This document shows, in pieces, positions 53,301-62,959 of a DNA stretch of 64,000 nt. How positions within the stretch are numbered: position 1 is the stretch's first letter; every line of letters starts with the position of its first letter. A program made the position numbers and the translations under genes. The DNA is taken from positions 176,857,896 through 176,921,895 of the forward strand of contig OY992540.1 of NCBI GenBank assembly GCA_963921195.1, read 5' to 3'. This DNA is from Pegoplata infirma. Its lineage: Eukaryota > Arthropoda > Insecta > Diptera > Anthomyiidae. The notes beneath the pieces are model-generated. The model ran no database searches and was not told where the DNA came from. It saw only the letters and a program-made list of their open reading frames with translations.

Positions 53301-56300
53301 TTACCCATCCAGTTCGAGGAAGCGAGCTGCCTCGACTGGATTGGTCCACAATGACAAAGGCGTTAGTGTTGTCGGCCGGAGCGGGCACGCGAAGAGATGT
53401 GCGGTGTCGTGTGGTGTGGAGTTGCACAGAGGGCAGGTGTCCGAGATGTCTGAGTTAACTCTGGCCAGGTAACTATTCAACTCCCTTGAGTAACCTGACC
53501 TGAGTTGTGACAATGTCGTGCGGACCTTACGCGACAGGCTCCTTTCTGATTCAGAGAGGGGAGGAGGCCTGCCGCCTAACACGACATTGTCCCTCATCCT
53601 CCCTAAGGACTCAGAGACAATCTCGGAGTGTAGGCGGGCCTGCGCCTCTTTCAAGTTGCCACTCCTTACCAAGTTAGTGAGGTGACCTACGGCCGATTTT
53701 TCGGAGCGTAGGTCAGACCTCACTTGTCTAATTTCGGGTGCCGTAGATCCTACGACGCTTACATGGTTGGGGTGCTCGGTCATATAACACCCAAGTACGA
53801 ATTGACGGGTGAGAAGGGAGCAGTGGCTCCGAACGGGCAGGATTTTGGCCTCATCGTGCAGGTGGTCCTCGGAAGCCATGGAATGGCATCCAGTAACCAC
53901 CCTGAGAGCCGTATTCTGTGCCGTTTGGAGCTTTCTCCACTGTGTGTCGCTAACGGACGGCGACCAGACCGGGGCAGCATAGTCGATAAGGGGACGACCT
54001 ATGGCTTTGTACGTTGTCAGGATCGTCTCCTTATCTTTGCCCCAGGTGCTGCCCGTTAGCGCTTTCAGGATGGAGTTTCTCCCTTTCACCCGCCTGGTCA
54101 TCTCTTCTGCATGCCTCGCGAACATAAAGAGGCTATCAAAGTGAACCCCAAGTATCTTGGGGTTTTTCACTGTGGGAACTCTCTGTCCACTTATGTGGAT
54201 GTTGAGTTCCCTGGTAACCTCTTTAGTCCACGTGGTAAAAAGAGTGGCCGTCGACTTGGGTGTTGAGAGCTGGAGGTTCCTGTCTGCAAAAAAGGTCTTC
54301 AAAATTGGCAGATAGCTGTTTAGCTGTTCCTCCAGGGCTTCGATATCCCTGCCTGTGCACAGAATTGTGCAGTCATCGGCATAGGATACCAGTTTCAGCC
54401 CTGGAGGTGGGGTCGGGATTTTGGAGATGTAGGTATTGAACAGGATGGGGGAGAGGACCCCCCCCTGTGGAACACCTTGTTTATTTCTCCTAAATCCCGA
54501 CCTGGAACCTCTGAATTCTACGTATGACTGCCTCCCAGCCATGTAGTTTGCCAACCATCTTTTGTGGGCGTTTGGGAGTGTAGAGTCATATAGGTCCTGC
54601 AACAATTTCGTGTGGCAGACCGTGTCGAAGGCCTTTGACAGATCGAGAGCGACCACTATGGTCCTCTCGTGTGGGCGTCTGCTGTTAAGGCCTCCGGCTA
54701 TGGCTGTCGTCATTTCGCACAGCGCAGTCGTTGTGCTGTGCCCTGAGCGAAAGCCATGTTGGTGGTCTGCCATGGGGAGATTCTCCCTAAGAGAAGGGAG
54801 AAGGATAGATTCCAGGACCTTAACCACTGGTGACAGTAAGGTTATAGGTCTGTAGGAGCTCCCCAGATTACTGGGTTTCCCAGGTTTGGGAACGGGAATA
54901 ATCTTCCCGAGCTTCCACATATCTGGAATCTCCAAGGTGTTGACACACAGGCTAAAGGTCTTCGCCATGTATGCCAACCCTTTCTCCCCCACGTGTTTGA
55001 GCATGATTGTTGCAAGACCATCGGGACCTATAGCCGTGGAGGCTTTTGCTTCCTTGATGGCCTTAGAGACATCCTCCGGATTGATCTCTATCTCTTCTGT
55101 TAGAGGTAGAGATCTGATCTTCCTTCGGATGCCTCTGTGGTCCTTGTTGGGTCTGGCTGGATGCTCTACAAACTGTCGGTTTAAGGCAGCACAGCACCTT
55201 TGGGAGTCAAGCGGCGTGCCACTCTCGAAAGTGAGAGTGGGTCTTCCGCTTCTACGGGGATTGGAAAGGTTCTTAATTGTTGACCAAAGACGTTTCGAAC
55301 CTTTATCCGACTCCTCAAGGTGCCGTAACCACAGGTCCTTGCAGTGAGCAGAGACTAGAGCATCAATCTCGGCGCTCAGTTGCCTTAAACGAGGATCCGC
55401 CGCATTTTCCCTCCTTATGGCATCCCGTCTATCTGCTAGACGACATGCCTCAGGGGGGAAATTCGGGCGCATTTTAGCAATGCGACCCGCTGGAATGCAG
55501 CGGTTTTTCGCATCGACCAGGATCTTTCGTATGTTCTTCTCTCCCTCTGAAGCTGTCGAGGGGGAGGTCAATAGCCCGAACTGTAGTTCCGACATTTCCT
55601 CAAATCTGACCCAATCTGATTTCCGGAAGTTCACAAAAGTCCGTTCTTCAGCAGATATGAAGTCCGGGCTTTTTGAGATCTTTACGGTGATCGGGATGTG
55701 GTCAGAGTTGAGGGCAATGTCGGCATGCCAGGTGGTGAAGGCTACAAGGTCCGGGCTAACTATCGAAAGATCCGGTGAGCTGCGACAGTTTGCGGTGATG
55801 CGAGTGGGGTGCCTCTCATTGATGACACAATAGTTTGTGCCGTCAATCTGTTCGGCGAAGATGTTCCCCCTCGCATCATTTTCCAGCTCAGAGTGCCAGC
55901 TGTCATGGTGAGCGTTAAGGTCACCAAGTATGACCCTATTGTCGCCCTCCATTAAGAACTCAATGGAAGGGCGATATCCTGGACGGCAGGCCGCTGTCGG
56001 AGGGATGTAGATATTCATAATCTCAATCTCAACCTCTCCAGATCGAACGGCGATCCCTTGGAGTTCCAAGTGATCGTCGTTCGATGTGATGGACAGCGGA
56101 CGGAAATTTACAGAGTCATGGACCAGAAAAGCAAGACCGCCTCCTTTGTCTCTCTCGCGGTCTTGTCTTATGACACTATAGCCTGACGAGCAGGAGAGGG
56201 GATTCCTACTCGTCAGCTTAGTTTCCTGGAGGGCCGCAATCGGTATGCTTCTCCTGTCCATGAAATCTGTAACCTCCTTAATTTTCCTGCTCAGCCCGTT

Positions 56301-56894
56301 GCAATTCCACTGTAATATCTTAAAGTTAAGACCTGGTGGAGGTTCCAACGGACTGACCCTCATGGTTGGCTGTTCGCCGGTAGGATCTTGCTCCGTATGA
56401 CTAGCGGATGTGGAAGGTCGATCGGGTGCGTCACCCACAGGCGTACTACGCGCATTGGCAGCCTGAAGCCTCCTGCAGCAGGGACCGACGAATTCCGGTC
56501 TATACAGATCGGCATTCCTCAGTCCCGAGCAGCGGAGGTGGGAGCTGTTTCCGCACGCAGCACACCTGATGGGCTTGGCCTTACCAGTAAAGGACCTTCC
56601 ACATCTGTTGCACTCGCCTGCCATAGGGCCAGGGTTAAGTTCAATGTCACCGGCAAGGAGTGTTAGTAATCTGATTAGACAAGCCGGCATTGTCTGTTCA
56701 GTTGGGAAAAATGGGGGGGGGTATAGGATTTGGGGGTTCTTTTTACATACATGTTGGACTCCAGTGTCCGAGGGTTTGCAGTCCTTGGGCGAGGTTGTTG
56801 TTCCCGCGTCGATCCCGGGGCGTAGACCCAACTGCTGTGAGGACCGTTGTTGTTGTTGTTGTAGCGTCCACTGGAGGTTCACATGCAGATACAA
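53301..56894 (-). CDS. CR1-like retrotransposon protein, 1197 aa (2A-like, zinc finger, APE, RT)
   Basis: A single uninterrupted frame. Residues 83-90 are DIELNPGP, the consensus of 2A ribosome-skipping peptides, preceded by a Leu-rich stretch (IRLLTLLAG). Next is a Cys-rich finger (CNRCGRSFTGKAKPIRCAAC, about 96-140). The APE-type endonuclease (about 165-395) shows WNCNG, LQETKL, NIYIPP, GDLNAHH and NSDHIPI. The RT (about 560-900) shows DGLATIML, SYRPITLLS, ALDLSKAFDTV, GVPQGGVLSP and SYADD (about 838). The C-terminus has CPLCNSTPHDTAHLFACP and no RNase H, which fits the CR1/Jockey-type group. If 2A works, translation would release an N-terminal peptide of 89 residues from the enzyme. The true start may be an internal ATG, since the first 65 residues are low-complexity. 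No lesion is seen, so it may be functional. Confidence 0.92.
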   Translation of the reverse strand: MYLHVNLQWTLQQQQQRSSQQLGLRPGIDAGTTTSPKDCKPSDTGVQHVCKKNPQILYPPPFFPTEQTMPACLIRLLTLLAGDIELNPGPMAGECNRCGRSFTGKAKPIRCAACGNSSHLRCSGLRNADLYRPEFVGPCCRRLQAANARSTPVGDAPDRPSTSASHTEQDPTGEQPTMRVSPLEPPPGLNFKILQWNCNGLSRKIKEVTDFMDRRSIPIAALQETKLTSRNPLSCSSGYSVIRQDRERDKGGGLAFLVHDSVNFRPLSITSNDDHLELQGIAVRSGEVEIEIMNIYIPPTAACRPGYRPSIEFLMEGDNRVILGDLNAHHDSWHSELENDARGNIFAEQIDGTNYCVINERHPTRITANCRSSPDLSIVSPDLVAFTTWHADIALNSDHIPITVKISKSPDFISAEERTFVNFRKSDWVRFEEMSELQFGLLTSPSTASEGEKNIRKILVDAKNRCIPAGRIAKMRPNFPPEACRLADRRDAIRRENAADPRLRQLSAEIDALVSAHCKDLWLRHLEESDKGSKRLWSTIKNLSNPRRSGRPTLTFESGTPLDSQRCCAALNRQFVEHPARPNKDHRGIRRKIRSLPLTEEIEINPEDVSKAIKEAKASTAIGPDGLATIMLKHVGEKGLAYMAKTFSLCVNTLEIPDMWKLGKIIPVPKPGKPSNLGSSYRPITLLSPVVKVLESILLPSLRENLPMADHQHGFRSGHSTTTALCEMTTAIAGGLNSRRPHERTIVVALDLSKAFDTVCHTKLLQDLYDSTLPNAHKRWLANYMAGRQSYVEFRGSRSGFRRNKQGVPQGGVLSPILFNTYISKIPTPPPGLKLVSYADDCTILCTGRDIEALEEQLNSYLPILKTFFADRNLQLSTPKSTATLFTTWTKEVTRELNIHISGQRVPTVKNPKILGVHFDSLFMFARHAEEMTRRVKGRNSILKALTGSTWGKDKETILTTYKAIGRPLIDYAAPVWSPSVSDTQWRKLQTAQNTALRVVTGCHSMASEDHLHDEAKILPVRSHCSLLTRQFVLGCYMTEHPNHVSVVGSTAPEIRQVRSDLRSEKSAVGHLTNLVRSGNLKEAQARLHSEIVSESLGRMRDNVVLGGRPPPLSESERSLSRKVRTTLSQLRSGYSRELNSYLARVNSDISDTCPLCNSTPHDTAHLFACPLRPTTLTPLSLWTNPVEAARFLELDG
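56625..56648 (-). other. 2A-like ribosome-skipping motif in the CR1-like protein
   Basis: Codons for Asp-Ile-Glu-Leu-Asn-Pro-Gly-Pro, residues 83-90. It meets the D-(V/I)-E-x-N-P-G-P consensus exactly. Skipping would occur between Gly89 and Pro90, just ahead of the zinc finger. Similar 2A-like motifs are known at the N-termini of APE-type non-LTR elements. Copy A has a degenerate form at 53122-53145. Confidence 0.8.
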
Positions 56895-56912
56895 AGAAAT
56901 GTTAGTAGTTAA

Positions 56913-58011
56913 TTAAATTATTTTTAAATATATTATTAAAAAATATTCTGGGATGGGAAGGGGATTGGGATAGGAGACATAAAACAGGCTTTCCTTCCAG
57001 TTCGAGGAAGCGAGCTGCCTCGACTGGATTGGTCCATAATGACCTAGGTGTGAGTGTCGTGGGCCAACCGGGCACTCGAAGAGGTGTATGGTGTTGTGCG
57101 GTGCAGAGTTGCAAAGAGGGCAGGCGTCTGAGATGTCAGGGTTAACTCTGGCCAGGTAACTATTTAACCCCCTAGAGTAACCTGACCTGAGTTGGGACAA
57201 TGTTGTGCGGACCTTGCGTGGCAGGCTCTTTTCGGATTCGGAAAGGGGAGGGGGCCTGCCACCTAACACAACATTGTCTCTCATCCTCCCAATGGATTCC
57301 GAGACGATCTCAGAGTGTAGGCGGGCCTGCGCCTCTTTTAAGTTGCCACTCTGCACAAGACTGATGAGGTGACTTACGGCCGATTTCTCGGACCGTAGGT
57401 CAGACCTCACCTGTCTCACCTCTGGTGCCGACGTACCAACGACGCTTGCATGATTGGGGTGCTCGGTCATATGACATCCAAGTACAAATTGACGAGTGAG
57501 AAGGGAGCAATGGTTCCGAACGGGCAGAATTTTGGTCTCCTCGTGTAGGTGGTCTTCGGATGCCATAGAATGACACCCTGTTACCACCCTGAGGGCCGTG
57601 TTCTGCGCCGTTTGGAGCTTTCTCCATTTTGTGTCGCTAACGGACGGCGACCATACCGGGGAGGCATAATCGATAAGGGGACGACCTATGGCTTTATATG
57701 TAGTCAAGATCGTCTCCTTATCTTTACCCCAGGTGCTGCCCGTTAGCGCTTTCAAAATGGAGTTCCTCCCTTTCACTCGCCTGGTCACCTCTTCAGAATG
57801 CCTCGCGAACATAAAGAGGCTATCGAAGTGAACCCCAAGAATTTTGGGGTTTTTCACCGTGGGAACTCTCTGCCCATTAATGTGGACATTGAGTTCCCTG
57901 TTAACCTCTTTAGTCCACGTGGTGAAGAGCGTGGCCGTCGACTTGGGTGTCGAGAGCTGGAGGTTCCTATCTGCCAAAAATTTTGTCAGGGTTGGCAGAT
58001 AGCTGTTAAGC
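56913..58011 (-). pseudogene. CR1-like non-LTR element, copy C, 3' part
   Basis: The frame from 57977 covers the C-terminal RT region (MADRNLQLSTPKSTATLF, KNPKILGVHFDSLF, GRPLIDYASPVWSPSVSD) and the CPLCNSAPHNTIHLFECP tail, very close to copy B. It is interrupted upstream by a hAT element at 58012; the preceding part of the RT is at 60789 and above. The C-terminal end is frameshifted relative to copy B, with the last residues differing. Confidence 0.87.
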
Positions 58012-58923
58012 CATGGACGTATTCAGGGGGGGGCCCAGGGGGCCCGGGCCCCCCTTTTGGATTGAAAATTTTTAAAAAATTAAATCACACCAACACATAA
58101 TACAAGAAACAAACAAAGTTGCAAATATTCTGGTTTTTGAAGAAAAGATTATAATATTTAAAAAAAAAAACTCTTGATTTTGATAAATTTTCGTTTTTAA
58201 AAAGTAATTTATATCGAAATATCTGTAAAATATGTATAGAAAACACATTTTATTGGGTTTATTTAATGAAAATTATGCATCAGGACCATGAAAACAGTTT
58301 TCTATAATAAAATTTCAAACTCTGAGGATCTAAGAGACTTTTTCTATATTAAAAATATAAAGTTCTGAAATATTATTGTCATAAAAAATTCTCAGGTTTT
58401 AAAAAAAAATTTTCTAACCAAAAATTTTCATATTTAATTTTTATTCTGGCACTTTTTAAAAAATCGGGTTTGAATTAAAAAACTTGTGTTTTAAATTTTG
58501 AAAAAGGACTTAGGAGAATATTGATTTGGAATCAGGTTCTTTATTATGGCTCTTATGTTAGAATATGTAACAGTGATCACTAAAAAAGGATTTTTTAAAT
58601 TTTCAAACATGAATATCTCGAAAATGGAACGCACTAACTTACGAATACGTAACAGTAGAACCGTAAACACGCATAAATTAGCGGTTTCGAATTTTCAAAC
58701 GCAAATATCGGAAAAATGTTAAACTATTAAAATATTTGGTAAGATAATTTGGAATCAGAAAAGCAAAATCAATCTTGTTCATATAATTTGATTTTTTTGC
58801 AATGCAATTGTGTTTTGTGCAAAAAGTGTTCGATCTTAGATTCAAAGGGAGTTTTTACTGTTGAAAAATTCTCAAATTCTAAGATAGTTTTTTATAAAGA
58901 AGTACTCAAACGCAAAAAAACTT

Positions 58924-59513
58924 GGTGACATGACATAATCCCCACGGACATTACCCCCATAACGGAAATGGGGATTATGACCGAATTCATTTCGGTCATA
59001 ATCCCCATAATAGTTGTGGGACTATGACCGTTTCCAAAACGGTCACAATCCCAATGGGGATTATGTCCGTTCCTTGTTGGGATTACGACCGAACTTTTTT
59101 CGGTCATAACCCCCATTCACATCATGTGGAGTAAGTCCAAAGCAATTTTGGTCATAATCCCCGTTTTCTGCAGAGAGGGTGGGTTTAATGCATGGAGTTT
59201 GTAATCCCTAAGCCCGGCCGAAGGCCGTCTACGCAGAAAACCTTTTAAGTAAAAAAAAATGCTTTTAATTTTGGGGATTATGACCAACTAGTATAGAAGA
59301 CATAATCCCCATAATAGGGATTATGGCCATTTGTTACGTGGTCATTATCCCCATAAACCTGTGAATTATGTCCATTTTTTAATGGGATTATGTCCAAATA
59401 ATTTTCGGTCATAGTCCCCACTACCATTATGGGGATTATGACCGAAATTAATTTGGTCATAATCCCCATAACGAAAATGGGGATTATGTCCGTGGGGATT
59501 ATGTAATGTCATC
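58924..59513. mobile_element. Foldback element, 590 bp, 9-bp TSD AAAAAACTT
   Basis: Ends GGTGACATGACATAATCCCC and the complement GATGACATTACATAATCCCC. AAAAAACTT lies outside both ends (58915-58923, 59514-59522). The body is mostly alternating direct and inverted copies of ATGGGGATTATGACCGAA, so both halves fold on themselves. A unique core at about 59160-59270 includes TTTAATGCATGGAGTTTGTA, also found inverted at 8-30 of the window. A 9-bp duplication fits Mutator-like (MULE) or Foldback-type elements. Confidence 0.82.
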
Positions 59514-59529
59514 AAAAAACTTACACTTA

Positions 59530-60412
59530 CACTCAAAAAAATACATTAGTAGATTTACTAATTTTTTTTTTGCTAATGCTAGTTAGCTAACTTTTAGCAA
59601 ATTTTTAGTTGAGATTAGCATGTTAGCAAAAAATTCTTGTAAACTTCATTTAGCACATTAGCAATTTTAAACAAACGTTGAACTAATTTCTTTTGCTAAG
59701 ATTTGAAATTGAGTTGACAACATTTTTACAAGATTTTTTGCTAACATTAGCAAAAATAAATGGTAAATTTTTTTTTATTTTCAGAAAACTTAAAATGGCT
59801 CTATCTCGGAAACTAAGCCAGATAGAGCAAAATGGAGGGCATTTTTGGTTCTTAGAATCACCATACTTTCGCGGGTACTCTTCACATGAGTGGACCCTAA
59901 TGGGCCCTAACTTTGGATCCAAAAAAGTTAGCATTCCCGAAAATTTTAAAATGCTCATATCTCGGTAAATATTGCCGACACAACAAAAAGTCCAAAAGCA
60001 TTTTTGTAGCCCTTAATACGTAGAACAAGACCGCAAAATAGTCAAAAGCTCTCCGAGTAATATTTTTGAAGTTATCGAGTTTTTTAATTCTCAAGACCCC
60101 AGTGGTCCCCTATAATCACGTATCTCAAAAACTAAGCAAGGTAGAGCGAAACGGACACAAATTTTGGATCAAAAACTATGACGATTTTTAAGGAACCCAA
60201 CTAGGTCTAGGCCCATCGGGGTCTGGACCTATCGGGTCCGAACCCAATGGGGTCCTCAAATGTGTCAAAAAAAAAAATTTTTTTTAACTAATTATTGGCA
60301 AAACATTTTTGCTAACTTTAGCAAAAAAATTGTGGGTTCAAAATCAGCAAATTTTCTTGTAGGTTTACAAGTTTTTTTTGCTAACATTACAGTTTTTTTT
60401 TTTTTTTGAGTG
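59530..60412. mobile_element. TA-flanked MITE with CACTCAAAAAAA termini, 883 bp
   Basis: The left end CACTCAAAAAAATACATTAG is preceded by TA and the right end TTTTTTTTTTGAGTG is followed by TA (59528-59529, 60413-60414). TTAGCTAA / TTGCTAA / TTAGCAAA motifs are concentrated near both ends. The core (about 59780-60260) is related to the old repeat at 17780-18185. No transposase. Confidence 0.8.
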
Positions 60413-60788
60413 TATAAGCCAAGTTTTTGCTCAAGACCATGACTTTTGCGTAACTTAACTAAGTTTTTGGTAAAAACTCACTAAGACTTTTGAATAATTT
60501 AACCAAGTTTTTGTTAAAAAAAATTGCATAAATTACGCAAAAGCAATTGGTGAAGTGTATTTTTACCAAAAATTTGGGTAATGAATGTGTAAGTGGTTTT
60601 GGCGTGCAGATTCTGTAATGTATTAAATTTTGATGAGTGTGAGATATTCTAGCCAAATTCTAGGGAATATCTTGCACAGGGGGGGGGGGGGTAGTCCTAC
60701 CAAATAATATTATTTGGTTCTGATCAAAAAAAAAAATTTGAGTTGGGCCCCCCCTTTTAAAATTCCTGGATACGTCGCTGTGTTAAGC

Positions 60789-61497
60789 TGTTCCTCCAGG
60801 GCTTCGATATCCCTGCCTGTGCACAAAATTGTGCAGTCATCGGCGTAGGATATCAATTTCAGTCCTAGAGGTGGGGTCGGGATTTTGGAGATATATGTGT
60901 TGAACAAGATGGGTGAAAGGACACCCCTTGTGGAACACCTTGTTTATTTCTCCGAAGTCCCGACCTGGAACCTCTAAACTCTACATATGACTGCCTCCCA
61001 GCCATGTAATTCGCCAACCATCGTTTGTGGACATTAGGGAGCGTAGAGTCATACAGGTCTTGCAGAAGCTTCGTGTGGCAGACCGTGTCGAAGGCCTTAG
61101 ACAGATCGAGAGCGACCCCAATGCTCCTCTCGTGTGGGCGTTTACTGTTCGCACAACGCAGTTGTTGTGCTGTGACCAGAATGAAAGCCATGTTGGTGGT
61201 CCGCCATGGGGAGATTCTCCCTAAGAGAAGGGGAAGGACAGATTCCAGGACCTTAACCACTGGTGACAGTAGTGTTATAGGCCTGTAGGAGCTCCCCAAG
61301 TTAATGGGCTTCCCAGGTTTGGGAAGGGGAATAATCTTCCCGAGCTTCCACATGTCTGGAATCTCCAAGGAGTTAACACACAGGCTAAATGTTTCTGCCA
61401 TGTATGTCAACCCTTTCTGGACCTATTGCCGTGGAGGCTTTCGCTTCCTTGATAGCTTTAGAGACATCCTCCGGAGTGTTCTCTACATCCTCTGTGT
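60789..61497 (-). pseudogene. CR1-like non-LTR element, copy C, RT core
   Basis: Upstream part of the RT of copy C on the minus strand: FSLCVNSLEIPDMWKLGKII, SYRPITLLSPVVKVLES, ALDLSKAFDTVCHTKLL and the SYADDCTI block near 60840, all close to copy B. Lesions relative to B include small deletions near 61155 (about 33 bp) and 61418 (about 42 bp) and frameshifts near 60925. It is bounded by the hAT at 58012-60780 and by a hAT MITE at 61498. Confidence 0.85.
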
Positions 61498-62139
61498 CAT
61501 AGATGGGAATTTTTCATTACCATTGAAATTTAATTACCATTGGTTGATATCAATGGTAATGAAAAAATTTTCATTACCATTTAATGGTAATTAAATTTTT
61601 TTAATTGAAAAAATAATTACTAATGGTAATGAAATGCACCAATTGTTGAAAAACACCAATTATAATTGGTTTCAAAACCATTGGTTGGCACATTTTTGTT
61701 TTTTTGAAAAGTTATAAATTTAAACATCAAAGTAGTATGTTTTCAAAAAAAATATGAAAATGTCAAAGACAAAAAACAAAACGCAAATAAAAATTTCAAG
61801 TATTGTGTTATACAATGGCAATCAAATTGTGTTCGGTTTATAAAATGTGAAAAACTAAAACACCATATAACAAAAAACAACAGATATTTCCAAATATTAA
61901 CGATTTTGACAACATTGCGACGACTTTTACTAATGGTAATTATTTTTTTTAAGTGATGCCATACCAATGGTAATTATTTTTTTTTTAATTTTCATTAGTA
62001 ATTAAATTGATAAGTAATTTAATTGGTACAATTGATACAACCAATGGTAATGAAAAAAATTTCATTACCATTGACATCAATTAAATGGTAATTAAACCAT
62101 CAATTAATTGGTCCCTTTAATTAATTAGTCCCATCTATG
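61498..62139. mobile_element. hAT-type MITE, 642 bp, 8-bp TSD CTCTGTGT
   Basis: Inverted ends CATAGATGGGA and TCCCATCTATG; CTCTGTGT flanks both sides exactly (61490-61497, 62140-62147). Near both ends are arrays of CATTACCATT / AATGGTAATGAAA repeats in both orientations, typical subterminal motifs. There is no coding capacity; the one open frame in it is AT-rich and unlike known proteins. It interrupts copy C. Confidence 0.88.
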
Positions 62140-62147
62140 CTCTGTGT

Positions 62148-62412
62148 GAGGTAGAGATCTGATCCTCCTTCGGATGACTCTCTGGTCCCTGTTGGGTCTG
62201 GCTGGATGCTCTACAAACTGTCTGTTTAAGGCAGCACAGCACTTTTGGGAGTCAAGCGGCGTGCCACTCTCAAAAGTGAGAGTGGGTCTTCCGCTTCTAC
62301 GGGGATTCGAAAGGTTCTTTATCGTCGACCAAAGACGCTTAGAACCTTTATCCGACTCTTCAAGGTGCCGTAACCACAGGTCTTTGCAGTGAGCAGAGAC
62401 TAGAGCCTCTAT
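62148..62412 (-). pseudogene. CR1-like non-LTR element, copy C, 5'-truncated start
   Basis: Carries the linker between endonuclease and RT (LCSLHREDLWLR-region equivalents: LSNPRRSGRPTLTFESGTP, KDLWLRHLEESDKGSKRLW on the minus strand). The copy stops at about 62412, within sequence that in copy B lies near 55358, so it is 5'-truncated and lacks the endonuclease and zinc finger. Confidence 0.8.
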
Positions 62413-62959
62413 CCAGCGTTTGAAAGGCTACGTTAGCTACCCGTTTTTTTGCTTTTGCTTTTTATATCACTTCAAACAATTTCAATATTATAAGTTATAG
62501 CTTTTGTTTACTTTTCTTTTTTGTGTTTGCTTAAACTACAACAACATGAAAAAAATTAAAACTCCAAACAGAGCAGTAGCGGAAAACAAATTTTATTGTT
62601 GTAGCCTACAAATATACTACAGCAGTATATTTGTAGGCTACAAATATACTACAGTAGTATATTTGTAGGCTACAGTATTACTACAGTAGTATTACTACAG
62701 TATCACATTGTAAACAAATGTTGCAATATAAAAACGTGATCATATTAAAAATTTCGTTAAGATGGTGTAAAATGAATACAACATCGAAAAAAGAATAATA
62801 ATAATTTTTAATAAAATTCTTTTAATTTTGGTCAAAAAAATATAGAAAAATTTGGAATTTTGTCGAATTTTTCGATATTTTCGAATATGTACGCGATTTT
62901 AATATTATCGGTCTAGACGCTCAGAAGTTATGAGAAAAACCGTGACATTAACATTGGGT
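62413..62959. other. AT-rich spacer with a short cruciform
   Basis: No gene. The flank begins CCAGCGTTTGAAAGGCTACG, which could be an eroded hAT end. A dense palindromic block lies at 62601-62700. Confidence 0.45.
62601..62700. repeat. Tandem inverted repeats around GTAGCCTACAAATATACTAC
   Basis: GTAGCCTACAAATATACTAC alternates with its inverse GTAGTATATTTGTAGGCTAC twice, followed by GTATTACTACAGTAGTATTACTAC-type units. The 100 bp can fold as a cruciform or as several alternative hairpins. Confidence 0.75.

Larger units (their letters stand above)
53217..56912 (-). mobile_element. CR1-like non-LTR element, copy B (full length)
   Basis: Complete-looking element on the minus strand: a 5' leader with a (CAA)n tract near 56850, one long frame (56894-53301), and a short 3' region ending in AATAAAATTAAAATTAATTT. 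Its 5' edge joins the 3' end of copy C (about 56912) and its 3' end joins the 5' leader of copy A (about 53216), so three copies lie head to tail with no intervening host sequence. Confidence 0.85.
58012..60780. mobile_element. hAT element, 2.8 kb, non-autonomous, 8-bp TSD TGTTAAGC
   Basis: Ends are inverted: CATGGACGTATTCAGG on the left and the complement CAGCGACGTATCCAGG on the right, each followed inward by G/C runs (GGGGGGGGCCCAGGGGG). TGTTAAGC lies immediately outside both ends (58004-58011 and 60781-60788). No transposase frame is seen; 58080-58920 is AT-rich. It carries two later insertions (58924-59513 and 59530-60412) and splits the RT of CR1-like copy C. Confidence 0.88.

Noticed and set aside
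53724..56916. Plus-strand open frames opposite the CR1-like protein
   Set aside because: Antisense shadows; the minus strand carries the endonuclease and RT motifs.
59822..59968. Paired open frames of 91 codons on both strands at 59683-59968
   Set aside because: They fall in the core of a MITE and show no family motif; equal-length frames on both strands point to composition rather than coding.
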